The position numbers and the translations under genes are program-made. From contig CM073886.1 in assembly GCA_037176705.1 (NCBI GenBank), positions 3,472,001-3,536,000 on the forward strand: a stretch of DNA of 64,000 nt, given 5' to 3'. This document shows positions 21,505 to 33,690 of this stretch, piece after piece. The DNA is from Molossus alvarezi (Eukaryota; Chordata; Mammalia; Chiroptera; Molossidae). The notes beneath the pieces are model-generated. The model made no database searches. It was not told the DNA's origin and saw nothing but the letters and a program-made list of their open reading frames with translations. Position 1 is the stretch's first letter; every line of letters starts with the position of its first letter.

Positions 21505-22250
21505 GCAGACGGCGGAGCTGCAGCTTTCTTCCCGGCATCTCTGGAGGCTTGGATCATACATGCCTTTGGGGTTGTGACTCGGAAGGCACTAGGTGGTCAA
21601 GCACTCCTTGGGGGGGGTGTCCCTGGCTTTTTCACTTGTGAGTAGGGTCCTGCGGTAGCCACTTGAGAACCTCCCAGGCTCAGCCGCGCCTCCCGCCTCT
21701 CCCCTTCTCCCCAGTGATGCAGACTTGATCCTGGCAGGGCCCTAAGCCTGGTGACATGACCCCAAGGTTGACTTGACACAAGGATCTTGTATCCAAGGGC
21801 CCAATTTGGGGTAATTGAGGATTTTTCTTTCTTTTTTTAAGAAATGAAAGAAGCTGTTTATTTCTCCACTCATTTGAAACAAGAGTGGGGGTGGGAAACA
21901 TCCAAAACATAACCAGCTCTTCTGTTTTATTAGCCTTTTATCAGAAAGAGCAGCAGTATTGGACAATAATGGGCTCTCAAAGTTGGAAAACAGAGTCCAA
22001 ACTCAATTTTATAGTCGAGCATTTTTGAGAAAGTCTGAAGGAGTAGCACCCGCTGCTGAGTCCTGTAACGCTATTACTCTTTGCACTTGATACTTTGTAT
22101 TTTGTTAAGGAACTTGCCCTGTTAAGCCACTTAGAAAAGTTCTGTGAACATACTAAAGGGCTACAGAAATTTAAAAAATCCTGTGGTATTTCTACTTAAG
22201 TGGTTTATTTGCTGTGGTATTTTATTCAATAAATACTTGTTTAGATGAGC
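21505..22250 (+). other. LDAF1: LDAF1 3' UTR with AATAAA polyadenylation signal
   Basis: The 3' UTR is inferred from the stop codon to about 20 nt past the canonical AATAAA at 22228-22233, which is followed by a T-rich element. No earlier AATAAA was seen. Cleavage site and any alternative ends are not determined. Confidence 0.65.
22228..22233 (+). terminator. LDAF1: Polyadenylation signal AATAAA of LDAF1
   Basis: This canonical hexamer lies 724 nt after the LDAF1 stop codon and is followed within 25 nt by 'gagcttttttttctgtct', a U-rich downstream element. Confidence 0.65.
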
Positions 22251-22714
22251 TTTTTTTTCTGTCTACATTCTTATTTAATGTATCACAAAAATATATATTT
22301 TAGAGAGTAAGGAAAATGATCAAGGATGAAATGAAGCATGTCTTCAATACAGACGGTCAGTGTCAGGTGGTGACGACAGAAAAGTCATATTGTGGGGACA
22401 AAACCCGGAGCCAGCGATGGCTCCATTCAGTAAGAAATCACGTGCTCTGACAGGAAGACAAGTAGCAAACCATGAATTGTCCTCTGAACAGCAGACCAAA
22501 GGGCAGGAACTGGAGATGGAAAGAATTACAAAGAGGAGAGACAAAGATAAACATTCCTCAAGCTACCCAGTTCCTTTGCCGAAATGGAAGGAATATGGGT
22601 CAGCCTCAGGCTTTCACTTTTAGGTGGACTTGGACATGCTGGGCCGCACGGTCACTGGTGCCTGATGAAGCAGCCATCCGAGCTGTCCAGTCAGTGGTGT
22701 CTGTTTTATCATCT
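22251..22714. other. Short intergenic stretch, no feature seen
   Basis: Unique-looking sequence between the LDAF1 polyadenylation region and L1-A. Open frames of up to 87 codons on the plus strand lack recognisable motifs. Confidence 0.4.
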
Positions 22715-23831
22715 TTAGTTAATGTTCGCTTTTGACCATCTCCATAGACATCGCCAACAGCTCCTTTGGTATTGCCATCTCTTATTCTGTGACACCCACA
22801 TTATTGTGTATAAAAATGTGACCAATTTCTGGATGTTGATTTTGTATTCTGCTACTTTGCCGAATTCATTTATTAAATCAATTACTTTTTTGGTGGAGTC
22901 TTCAGGGTTTTCTGTGTACATCACGTCATCTGCGAATAATGATAATTTTACTTCCTCTTTTTCAATTTGGATGCCTTTTATCTTCTCTGATTGCTAGGGC
23001 TACGACTTCCAGTCCTGTGTTGAGTGAGAGTGGTGTAAGTGGACGGCCGTGTCTTCTTTCCGTTCTTATGGGAAACACTTAGTTTTTGCCCATTGAGTAT
23101 GATGTTGGCTGTAGGTTTGTCATATATGGCCTTTATTATGTTGAAGTGTGATCCCTCTATTCCCGCTTTGCTGAGAGTTTTTATCAAAAATGGGTGCACG
23201 ATTTTGTTGAATGCTTTTTCTGTATCTACTTATGTGATCATGTGATTTTTCTTTATTTTGTTTATATGATGTATCATATTTATTAATTTGTTAATATTAT
23301 ATTGGCCTTGCATCCCCAGAATAAATCACACTTGGTCATAGTGTATGATCTTTTTAATGTATTGTTGGATCTCATTGGCTAATGTTTTGTTGAGGTTTTA
23401 CTATCTATGTTCATCAGGGAGTTTGGCCTGTAATTTTCTTTTTCTGTAGTGTCTTTATCTGGTTTTGGAATTACGATAACGCTGGCTTTGTAAAAAAGAG
23501 CTTGGTAATGTTCCATCCTCTTTAATTTTTTGGAATAGGTAGAGGAGGATAGGTTAGTTCTTTGCATGTTTGATAAAACTCTCCTGTAAATTTATATGAT
23601 TCAGGACTTCTGTTTGCTCGGAGTTTTTATTTATTTATTTTTTGAAATTTTTTTATTACTGCCTCAATTTCATTAGTTGTTAATGTTAAGGTTTTCTCAT
23701 TCTTCCTGATTGAGTTTTGGAAGATTGTATGTTTCTAGGAATTTGTCCCTTTTGTTCATGTTGTCCAGTTGGTTGGCATATAATTGTTCATAGTGTTTTC
23801 TTACAATCCCATGTATTTCTGTGGTGAGAGT

Positions 23832-24082
23832 TTTTTTTTTATTCTCACCCAAGGACATTTTTGCATTTATCTTGAGACAGCGCAGGAGGGAGAGAGGGAG
23901 GAAGAGAGAGAGAAAGAGAGAAATATTGATGTGAGAGAGACACGTCGAGTGGTTGCCACCCACATGACCCCAACTGGGGCCGGGGACAAACCGCAACCAA
24001 GGTACATGCCCTTAGCGGGAACTGAACCCAGGACTCTCAGGAGCAGGCTGATGCTCTAACCGCTGAGCCAAACCAGCCAGGG
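23832..24082 (-). mobile_element. VES-type bat SINE (second subfamily) in L1-A
   Basis: The reverse complement starts gccctggctggtttggctca and ends in an A-rich tail after a CT-rich region, matching the copies at 27365, 41341 and 58226. The flanking tgtggtg(a/t)gagtt sequences look like a duplicated target within the L1. It postdates L1-A. Confidence 0.88.
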
Positions 24083-24902
24083 CTGTGGTGTGAGTTGTTA
24101 TATTGCCTCTTTCATTTATGATTTTATTTATTTGGATCCTCTGTTTTTTGATGAGTCTAGTTAAAGGTTGATCAATCTTATTTATCTTTTTAAAGAACCA
24201 TCTTTTGGTTTCATTAATCTTTTGTATTTTTTTTTTTAGTCTCTATCTCATTTATTTCTGCTCTGATCTTTATTATTTCCTTCCTTTTACTTCCTCGGGG
24301 CTTTTCTTGCTGTTCCCTTTCCAGTTCTTTTAGTTGTAGTTTTAGATAGCTTATTAGAGCTTTTTCTTGTTTCTTGAGGTGGACCTGTAATGCTATGGGC
24401 TTTCAGGACTGCTTTTGCTGTGTCTCGTAGGTTTTGAGTTCTTACGTGTTCATTTTCATTTCTTTCCAGGGAACTTTTTATTTCTTTGATCTCACTGGTA
24501 ACCCTTTCATTGTTTAATAACATGCTATTTAGCCTCCATGTTTTGAGCGTGTTTGAGGTTTTTATATTGTAGCTGGTTTCTAGTTTCATGCCATTGTGAT
24601 CTGAGAAGATGCTTGCTTGATATATCAGTCTTCTTGAATTTGCATAAACTTGTTTTGTGTCTTAATATGTGGTCTATATTTGAGAATGTTCCACATACAC
24701 TAACAAGAATGTATATTCTGCTGCTTTGGAATGAAATGTTCAGTAAATATCAATAAAATACATGTAATCAAGTGTGTCATTTAAGGATGCTGTTTTCCTT
24801 GTTGATTTTTTGTCTGGAAGATTTATCCATGATGTCAGTAGTGTGTTAAAGTCCCCTACTCTGACTGTATTGCTGTCAATCTCTCCCTTAAAGTCCATCC
24901 AG

Positions 24903-24976
24903 ATTTCTATCTCTGTCTCTCTCTCTCTGTCTCTCTCTGTCTCTGTCTCTCTCTCTCTCACACACACACAAACACA
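24903..24976 (+). repeat. (CT)n/(CA)n microsatellite in L1-A
   Basis: A mixed tract of CT, CTGT and finally CA units interrupts the endonuclease-coding part of L1-A. It probably grew after insertion. Confidence 0.85.
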
Positions 24977-26830
24977 TAGTACTCCTGTATTGGGTGAATA
25001 TATGTTTGCAAAGAATATATTTTCTTGTTGGATCTATCCTTTCAGTATTATGTCATAGCCTTCTTTGTCTCGTTATGGCCTTTGTTTTGAGGTCTATTTT
25101 GTCAGATATGAGTATTGCTACTCCTGCTTTTTTTGTTGTTTTCATTTGCATGGAATATTTTTTTCTATCCCTTCACTTTAAAACTGTGTGACTCTTTTGT
25201 TGAGGTGGTCTCTTATAGACAGCAAATGCATGGGTCATGTTTTCTTATTCATTCGGTCACCCTGAGTCTCTTGATTGGGGCACTTAATCTGTTTACATTT
25301 GAGGTTATTATTGATAGGTACTTATTTAGTGCCATTTTAATTTTCTTTATACCTATGTTCTGTTGTCTCTTGTTTTTTTTTTAAATCTTTTTCTTAAAGC
25401 AGTCCATTTAGCATTTCTTGGAATGTTGGTTTTGTAGTAATGTACTCCTTTAACCTTTTTTTTTTTTTAATCTGGGAAACTCTTTATTTTGCCTTAAATT
25501 TTAAATGATAGTTTTCCTGGATAGAGTAGTGTTGGAATCAGGCCCATGCTTTTCATTATTTTGAATATTTCATGCCACTCCCTTCTGGGCTGAAGTGTTT
25601 CTATTGAGAAATTAGCTGACCTTCTCACGGGAGCGCCCTTGTAGGTAACTTTCTGACTCTTTCCCTTTAAGATTTTTTTTTTCTTTAATGTTTGTCACTT
25701 TAATTATTTGTCTTGGTGTGGACCTCTTTGGATTCATTTGATTGGGACTCTCTGTGCTTCCTGAACTTGTGTTACTCTTCCCTTCACCAGGTTAGGGAAG
25801 CTTTCTGTCATTATTTCTTCAAACAGGGTCTCTATTCCTTGCTCATATTCTCCTTCTGGCTCCCCCATAATGCAGATGTTGTTACATATCATATTGTCCC
25901 AAAACTCCCTTAAGCTATCTTCCTGCTTTTTAAATTTTTTAATTTGCTGTTCTAATTGGGTATTTATTTCTACATTGTTTTCCAAATCACTGATTCTGTC
26001 CTCTGCTTCATCCAGCCTACTTTTAATTCCTCCCAGTGTATTCTTCATATGGTATTCTTCATTTCCAACTGTTTCTTGTTCATAGTTTCCATTTCCTTTT
26101 TCCTGCTGTTGTAGTTCCCACTAAGTTCCTTAAACATCTTTATAATCATTACTTTAAACTCTACATATGATAGATTGCTTGCCTCCATTTCATTTTGTTC
26201 TTTTTCTGGAGATTCCTCCTTTCCCTTCATTTGGAGGTTGGTTTTTTGTCTCCCCATTTTGACTGTCTCTTTGTGTTTGTTTCTCTGTATTAGATAGAAC
26301 TGCTATGTCTCCCAGTCTCTGGTATGTCCTTTTGTAGAATGTGTCCTGAGGGTACCAGTTGTGCAGTCTCTTTGATCTCCTGAGTTATATGCTCTAGGAA
26401 TGTTCCTTGTGTGTATGATTTGGGCTCCCCTGTTGTAATTGTGCCTTGACTTTTGATCTCCCCTCCAACTTGCTGACCATGAGGCTCAATCCGACCTTGT
26501 CCTTCCAGCTATTATACAGGTGCTGACAGAACAAAACAAGACAAAACAAGACTGAACCAAAAACAACATGAAAAACAAAACTCAGCAAAGCAACAGGAAT
26601 AACGTCTTAAAATAAAAATGAAAATAAAGCAAAGCAAAACAAAGAAAAAATAAAGCAAAGCAAAACAAAGCAAAAAATAAAAAGAATACTAAAAGACATG
26701 AGGCCAAAGACTTAGAGGGCATGAAAAGAAAACAAAAGTGAAGGAAAAAAGATAATATGGAGGCAAAGAAGGAAGTAAAAAGAACTAGAATAAGAATAAA
26801 AAAGGAAACAGAAAATAAAAGAAATAAAAA

Positions 26831-27304
26831 TTATTTTTATTTTTTTTAGATAAAATTAATATTTTATTAGGTAATAAAATTAAATATTATTAGGTTAAGT
26901 AAGATACAATGCCCAGTATAAGCGATGCTAAACTGTAAACAAATATTGTTAAATTTTTGGATTTCCAAAATAAGTATATTTATGTTACTGAACATTTTAG
27001 GGAATATACTCTATGAGATAAAATAAATTGAAAGAGATTGTATATATTTCAATAACATATTATAGAAACTGAGCCTGAGTTATAATCATTTAAATAAAAA
27101 TGTTTTTCAAATATACAAGAAAATTATAGTGGAAGGAAAATACAAGTTTCTCCACCAATATATTATAAATCTTTGCATTGTTTTGTCTTGTTAAATAACA
27201 ATGTACAAAATCTGTTTAGACACCACTGATTTCTTTTAATGTTATTCAATTAAACTAATTTTTGGTTCTGATAAAACTTTAGAGTGAGGCTTTTATAGAA
27301 ACTA
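26831..27304. other. AT-rich stretch, no feature seen
   Basis: Very AT-rich sequence between L1-A and an LTR fossil. No gene or named repeat was recognised. Confidence 0.4.
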
Positions 27305-27690
27305 GTTGTTCTGGGATCTTGATCTTGGACTTCTAGTCTTCAGAACTCTCAGAACAAATTTCCTGCCCTGGCTGGTTTGGCTCAGCGGTTAGAGTGTTGG
27401 TCTGCGGACCAGAGAGTCTTGGATTCGGTTTCCACTAAGGGCACGTACCTTGGTTGCAGTTTGTCCCTGGCCCTGGTTGGGATCGTGTGGGTGGCAACCA
27501 CTCGATGTGTCTCTCACATTGATGTTTTTCTCTTTCTTCCTCGTTATCTCTCTCATGCTCTGTCTGAAGATAAATGAAAAAATGTTCTTGGGGGTGAGGA
27601 TAAAAAAAAAAATTATAATAGAGAACAAATTTCCTATTCTTTATTGATCCAGTCTACGGTATTCTGTTATGATAGATTATTCTTTCTTGG
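27305..27690 (+). repeat. MLT1/MST-class LTR 3' end, split by a SINE
   Basis: The left part reads 'gggatcttgatcttggactt' and 'ctagtcttcagaactctcag'. The right part, after the SINE, reads 'attgatccagtctacggtat' and 'tctgttatgataga'. This is the 3' end of a MaLR LTR, on the plus strand. Confidence 0.65.
27365..27621 (+). mobile_element. VES-type bat SINE with 14-bp target-site duplication
   Basis: The element starts gccctggctggtttggctca, includes 'aagggcacgtaccttggttg', 'tccctggccctggttgggat' and a CT-rich tail, and ends in an A-run. It is flanked by exact copies of agaacaaatttcct at 27351-27364 and 27622-27635. Confidence 0.93.
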
Positions 27691-27805
27691 TAGATTTACA
27701 CAATGATGATAATGATAATGTCATATGAGCAATATTTTATTTAAATTTTGAAAGTGTTTCTAACTAAGTTATGTAAATTTAACTTCCAAGGAGGCATTTA
27801 TTTTT

Positions 27806-27909
27806 ATTTTATTTATTTATTTTTTGGTACTTGCCCCTAGCAGGAACCGAACCCGGGACTCTCTGGTCCGCAGGCTGATACTCCAACTGCTGAGCCAAAC
27901 TGGCCAGGG
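27806..27909 (-). mobile_element. 5'-intact, internally shortened VES SINE
   Basis: Only the tRNA-like head in reverse complement is present (ccctagcaggaaccgaaccc ... ccaaactggccagggc), joined directly to a T-rich tail without the middle and CT-rich region. The 11-mer catttattttt occurs on both sides, consistent with a target-site duplication, so this looks like insertion of a shortened transcript. Confidence 0.7.
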
Positions 27910-28356
27910 CACATTTATTTTTTGATGGATATGATTATTACTTTATTTATTTTATAATTCTTTATTTATTTTTTGTTACAGATATTTGTCCTTTTCCCCC
28001 CATAGACACCCTCCTCCCAATCCCCCACCCCCAGCATTATTGTCTATGTAAGACTATCCTTAGGTGAGGATTATAAGTTCTGTGGTTTATCTCTTTCCTC
28101 CCCCTCATCCCCCTCTTTTGAAGTTTGTCAGTCTGTAGTGTACCTTACTTCTATATCTCTGGGCCTATTTTGTTCAACAGCTTGTTTTGTTCACTATATT
28201 CCACAAATAAGTGAGATCATGTGATATTTGTCTTTCTCTTATTGGCTTGTTTCATTTAAGATAATACTCTCCAGGTCCTTCCATGTAGTCTCAAAGGATA
28301 GGAGATCTTTCTTTCTTATATCTGCATAGTATTCCATTGTGTATATGTACCACAGC

Positions 28357-28411
28357 ATTTTTTTTTTTAATCCTTATCCAAGGATAGTCTTACATTTATC
28401 TTCAGATAGAG
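28357..28411 (-). mobile_element. SINE 3'-end fragment replacing part of L1-B
   Basis: The T-run followed by 'ccttatccaaggatagtctt', 'acatttatcttcagatagag' equals the 3' end of the second VES subfamily in reverse complement (compare 27570-27600 and 23850-23880). It sits exactly where about 130 bp of L1 sequence present in L1-D (about 57770-57910) is missing. Confidence 0.65.
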
Positions 28412-31400
28412 TGGGATCACTGGGTCAAAGGGCAGTTCAATTTTTAATTTTTTGAGAAAACACCATATAGTTTTCCATAGTGGCTGCACCGGTCTGCATT
28501 CCCACCAGCAGTGTACTAGAGTCCCCTTTTCTCCACACCCTCTCTAGCACTTATTGTGTGATGATTTGTTGATGGCTGTCATTCTGGCAGGTGTGAGGTG
28601 ATACCTCATAGTCGTTTTAATTTGCATCTCTCTGATGATTAGTGATGTTGATCATTTTTTTTATATGTCTCTTGGCCATTTGTATGTCCTGTTTGGAGAG
28701 ATGTTTAGGTCCTCTGCTGATTTTTTAATTGGGTTCTTTGTCTTCCTTTTGTGGAGTTGTATGAGTACTGTATATATTTTGGAAATTAACCCCATATCTG
28801 ATGTATTGTTGGTAATTATGCTCTTCCATTATAGTGGGTTTCGTTTCCATTTTGATGGTTTCTTTTTGCTGTGCAGAAGCTTTTTAGTTTGATGTAGTCC
28901 CATGTGTTCATTTTTTCCTTTGGTTTTTTGCCTTAGGTGTTGTATCAGTGAAAATTCTGCTGTGTGTGATGTCTGAAATTTTGTTGCCCACATTTTCTTC
29001 TAGGATTTTTATGGATCCATGAGTCACATTTAAGAGTTTTATCCATTTTACATTTATTCTTGTGTATGATGTAAGTTAATGGTCCAGCTTCATTTTTTTT
29101 TTTTTTTGCATGTAGCTGCCCAATTTTCCCAGAACCATTTATTGAAGAAGCTGTCTTTTTCCCAAGGTATTCTCTTTCCACCCTTGTTAAATATTAATTG
29201 ATCATAATGACTTGGCTCAATTTCTGGGTTCTCTGTTCTGTTTTATTGATTGATCTACATGCCTGTTCTTGTGTCAGTACCAGGCTGTTTTGATTACAGT
29301 GGCTTTGTAGTATAACCTGATATTTGGTATTGTGATTACTCCTACTTTGTTCTTCTTTTTCAAGATTGCTGTGGCTATTCAGTGTCTTTTTTGGTTCCAT
29401 ATAAATTTTTGGAGTATTTGTTCTAGTTCTGTGCAATATGTTGATGGTATTTTGATGGGGATTACATTGAATCTAGATTGCTTTGGGTTTTATGGACATT
29501 TTAATGATGTTAACTCTTCCAATCCATGAACAAGGTATATGCTCCCACTTGTTAATATCTTACTCCATTCTTTTGTAATGACCTGTAGTTTTCTGTGAAT
29601 AGGTCCTTTACTTAGTTTATTCCCAGGTATCTTAGTTTTTTTGCCACAATGGTAAATTGGATTTTTTTTTTTTCTCTTTCTGTGAGTTTATTGTTGGTGT
29701 ATAAGAATGTCATTGATTTCTTGATGTTAATTTTGTATCCTGCTACTTTACCAAATTCATTTATTAAGTCTAGTAGATTTTTGATGGAGTCTTTAGGGTT
29801 TTCTCTGTAGAATATCATGTCATCTGCAAGTAAAGACAGTTTCACTTCCTCCTTTCCAATTTGGATCCCTTTTACATTTTTTTTTTTAATGTAAATTGCT
29901 ATGGCTAAGACTTCCAGGCCTATGTGAAATAAGAGTGGTGAATGTGGACATCCCTGTCTTGTTTCTCTTCATAAGGGAAATGCCTTAATTTTTTGTCCAT
30001 TGAGTATGATATTGGCTGTAGGTTTTTTATATATGGCCTTTATTATGTCAAGATATGATCCCTCTAATCTCACATTGCTGAGTGTTTTTATCAGAAATGG
30101 GTGCTGAATTTTATCGAATGCTTTTTCAGCATCTATTGATATGATCATATGGTTTTTATCTTTCATTTTGTTTATGTCGTGTATTATATTTATTGATTTG
30201 CAAATATTGTACCCTCTATGCATCCCTGGGATGAATCCCACTTGGTCATGATGAAGAATTTTTTTATGTATTGCTGGATCCAATTTGCTAATATTTTGTT
30301 AAGGATTTTGGCATCTGTGTTCAACAGGCATATTGGCCTGTAGTGGTTTTTCTTTGTAATGTCTTTATCTGGTATTGGAATTAGAATTATATTTTCCTCA
30401 TAAAATGAGATTGGAAGTCTTTCTTCTTTGATTTTTGGAATAATTTGAGGAGAATGGTGTTAGTTCTTCTTTGAATGTTCAATAAAACTCCCCATGAAGC
30501 TGTCTGGGCCTAGGCTTTTATTTGCTGAGAGTTTCTTGATTACATCTTCAATTTCCTTAGTTGTTATTGGTCTGTTCAAGTTTTCTGTCTCTTCCTGGTT
30601 CAGTTTTGGAGACTGAGTATTTCTAGAAATTTGTCCATTTCATGTAGATTGTCCAATTTGTTGGTGTATAGTTGTTCGTAGTATGTTTTAAAGATCATTG
30701 GTATTTCTGTGGTGTCAGTTTTTACTCCTCTTTTGTTTCTGATTTTGTGTATTTGGTTCCTCTCCTTTTTGTTTCTTGGTGAGTCTGGCTAAGGGTTCAT
30801 CAATCTTGTTTATCTGTTTAAAGAACCAGCTCTTTTTTTCATTGATCTTTTGAATTGTTTTTTTTTTAGTCTCTATGTCATTTATTTCTGCTCTGACCTT
30901 TACTATTTCTTTCCTTCTACTTGCTTTGGGATATTCTTTTTGTTTACTTTCTAGTTCTTTGAGTTGTAGGGTTATAAAATCAATTTAGGAATTTTTCTTG
31001 TTTCTTGATGTAGGCCAGTAGTGCTATGATATTCCCTCTCAGGACTGCTGTTGCTATATCCCATAGATTTTGTTTTGTTGTGTGTTCATTTTCATTGGTT
31101 TCCAGGAAGTTTTTAACTTTTTTTCTTGATCTCCTTGGTAACCCATTTGTTGTTTAATAACATGCTATTTAGCCTCCACATGTTTGAATATTTTTTGTGG
31201 GATTTTGTTGTAATTGATTTCTAGTTTCCTTTCATTGTGATCTGAGAAGATGCGTGATACATTTTCAGTCTTCTTGAATTTGTGACAACTTAGTTTGTGT
31301 CCTAACATATGGTCTATCTTCGAGAATGTCCCATGTGTACTTGAGAAGAATTTACATTCTGCCGTTTTGGGGTGAAATGTTCTGTAAATATCAATTAAGT

Positions 31401-32138
31401 CCAACTGATCTAGTTCGTCATTAAAGGACTCTGTGTACTTGTTAATTTTTTTGTCTAGGAGATTTATCCAGTGGTGTCAGTGGGGTGTTAAAGTCACCCA
31501 CTATGATTTTATTGCTATCAATCTCTCTCTTGAAGTCCTCCAGAAGTTTTTAAAAATTTTTGCTGCTGCTGTATTTGGTGTATATATGTTTACAGGGTTA
31601 TATCCTCTCATTGAATTGATCCCTTTAATATTATGTATTGACCTTATTTGTCTCTTATTATGGTTCTTTTTTTGAAGTATGTCTTACCAGATCTGAGTAT
31701 TGCTACAGCAACTTTTTTTTTCATTTTAATTTGCCTGGAAAAATTTTTTTCATCCCTTCACTTTCATCCTGTGTGAGTCTTTTATTGTGAGGTAGGTCTC
31801 TTGTAGACAGAATATATATGGGTCATGTTTTCTTATCCAGTAAGCTACCCTATGTCTTTAGATTGGAGGCATTTTAGCCATTTATATTTAAGGGTATTAT
31901 TGATAGATAGTTATTAGTTGCCATTTTTATTTTATGCCATGCCCCACCCCCCTTCTTCTTACAGCAGTTCGTTTAGCATTTCTTGCAGTGCTGGTTTGGT
32001 GGTGGTAAATTCCTTTAGCTTTTGTTTTGTCTGTGAAGCTCTTCATTTTACTTTCAATTTTGAATGATAGCCTTGCTGGATAGAGTAGTCTTGGATTCAG
32101 AAGCCTTTCATTACTTTTTACACTTCATGCCACTCACT

Positions 32139-32882
32139 TCAGGCTTGCAATGTTTCTATTGAGAAATCAGCTGACAGTCTAATGGGAGCTCCCCTTTGGG
32201 TAACTTTCTGTCTCTCTTTTGCTTCCTTTAAAATTATTTCTTTGTCTTTAATGTTTTCCATTTTAATTATGGTGTGTCTAGCTGTGGGTCTTTTGGGGTT
32301 CATCTTGCTTGGGACTCTCTGTGTCTCCTGGACTTGTGTGACTTTTTCCATCACCAAATTAGGGAAGTTTTCTGTCATTATTTCTTCAAACAGGTTCTCT
32401 ATTCCTTTCTCTGAGTCTTCTCCTTCTGGTACCTCTATGATGTGAATGTTGTTATGTTTTGTATTCTCCCTTAGCTCCCTTAAACTCTCCTCCTGTTCAT
32501 CCCCCCCCCCCCCCCCCACCATTTGCTGCTCTATTTGGGCATTTTTTTCTACCTTGCCTTCTAACTCACTGATTTGGTCTTCAGCCTCTTCTAATCTAGT
32601 ATTCAATCCTTCTAAGATATTTTTCATATCAGTTATGTCATTCTTTATTTCCTCTTGATTTTTATTCATAGCTTCTACCTCCTTTTTTAAGCTGATGTAG
32701 TTCCCAGTGAGCTCTTTATAATTCTTATTAAGTTGCTTGTAGTTCTTACTGAATTGTTTGAGCACCCTTAAAATCATTGGTTTCAATTCTTTATCTGACA
32801 GATTTCGTTTTTCCATTTCATGTAGTTCCTTTTCTGGTGATTCCTCCTTTTCTTTCATTTGGGTGTTGTTTCTTTGTCTCAC
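32139..32882 (-). pseudogene. L1-B ORF1 (ORF1p-like), nonsense-truncated
   Basis: On the minus strand the frame from 32882 encodes about 247 residues beginning MRQRNNTQMKEKEESPEKEL. It has a coiled-coil region (LKKEVEAMNKNQEEIKND; LEEAEDQISELEGKVEKNAQ at about residues 60-120), an RRM-like middle (IHIIEVPEGED; ENLFEEIMTENFPNLV) and part of the C-terminal domain (GAPIRLSADFS). A TGA replaces a coding triplet after ETLQA, removing about 60 residues. A poly-C run (about 18 C at 32502-32519) encodes a GGGGG stretch at the end of the coiled coil and may be a length-variable site. L1 ORF1p is an RNA-binding trimer needed for retrotransposition; this one is very likely non-functional. Confidence 0.88.
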
Positions 32883-33690
32883 TATTTTAGCAATCTGTGA
32901 TGTTTAGCAATCTAGGCCCAGTGAGGGATGTTGGGATATATAGTCAGGTGGTGTGTATCAAATAAGGCTGCTGTGCCTCCCTGACTGTTGTGGTGTGTGG
33001 TGCCTCTTGCCCGCTGTGGGTCCTGGAGGACTGACTACTGGCGGCTGATATTGATCTATCGTGGTAGGCGCTGCTGGGGCATGCAGGTCCCACTAGTGCG
33101 TGGCTGGGGTGTGCTGCTGTGTGGTAGGGCTCAGCTCCTGATCAGCCTCTGCTGATGCTGCTGGGGAAACCTGCCAATCTGTACTGCTGCTGCCTGAGGA
33201 TGGGTGTCTGCTCCCAAGCCTCTGCTGCTTGGGGTGTGTTTCAGCTTTGATCAAGCTGCTGCTGTCTGGGAAGGTGCTGGGTTCTGATCAGGCTGCTGCT
33301 GTGGGGGTGGTGCTTGGCTCCCAGCTGGTTGGTGCTTCCACTGAAGGCCCCTTGACAGCGCCGCTACTGTGCGCTTGTCCACATTGACACAGCGGGCTCT
33401 ACTGGTCTGATGGTGCCAGGTGCACTGGTGGACTCAGGTCACTCAGCCCTAGCCACTCCCACTGCCTCCTCCCAGAGAAGACCAGGGATCTTCCAAAATG
33501 GGGGGACCTCCTGGCCGCGTAGGGAGAAGCGCCCTGACAAGCTGCTTACCGTTGTAGCCAGCTGCTCCTGTCCACAGCACAGGAGCCCGCTGCCTCACGT
33601 TTGTGCACTGCTCAAGTTTGCTCTCCACTCACACCCTCTCTCACACTCTCACACACTCACCCTCACTCCGGTCCTGCCCACTGCCATCGT

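Larger units (their letters stand above)
22715..26830 (-). mobile_element. L1-A: degraded L1, minus strand, 3' truncated
   Basis: Read on the minus strand, a 5' UTR (about 26830-26260; a purine-rich tract on plus, then a region homologous to the L1-C 5' UTR) leads to an ORF1 remnant from 26257 (MGRQKTNLQMKGKEESPEKE). ORF1 continues in broken pieces (25734-26048: LENNVEINTQLEQQIKKF). ORF2 remnants follow: DFNTLLTSWI-like endonuclease sequence near 24760-24900, RT pieces such as [20 protein letters not shown] (23379-23567) and [19 protein letters not shown] (22978-23199), ending near 22715. The ORF2 C-terminus and 3' UTR are missing. Stops and frameshifts are many, so it is inactive. A VES SINE interrupts it at 23832-24082. 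Confidence 0.9.
27925..33690 (-). mobile_element. L1-B: nearly full-length L1, minus strand, inactivated
   Basis: Read on the minus strand, a 5' UTR (33690 to about 32885, with 'tggtgccaggtgcactggtg' shared with L1-D) precedes ORF1 from 32882. ORF2 remnants run from about 31900 to 28100, and a 3' UTR ends in T-rich plus-strand sequence near 27925. Recognisable ORF2 parts are the endonuclease end ([20 protein letters not shown], 31165-31404), RT ([40 protein letters not shown], 29969-30283) and [18 protein letters not shown] (29612-29845), where the catalytic Tyr of the usual (F/Y)ADD motif is replaced by Leu. Many frameshifts interrupt ORF2. A short SINE-derived fragment sits at 28357-28411. 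It is a dead copy. Confidence 0.92.
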
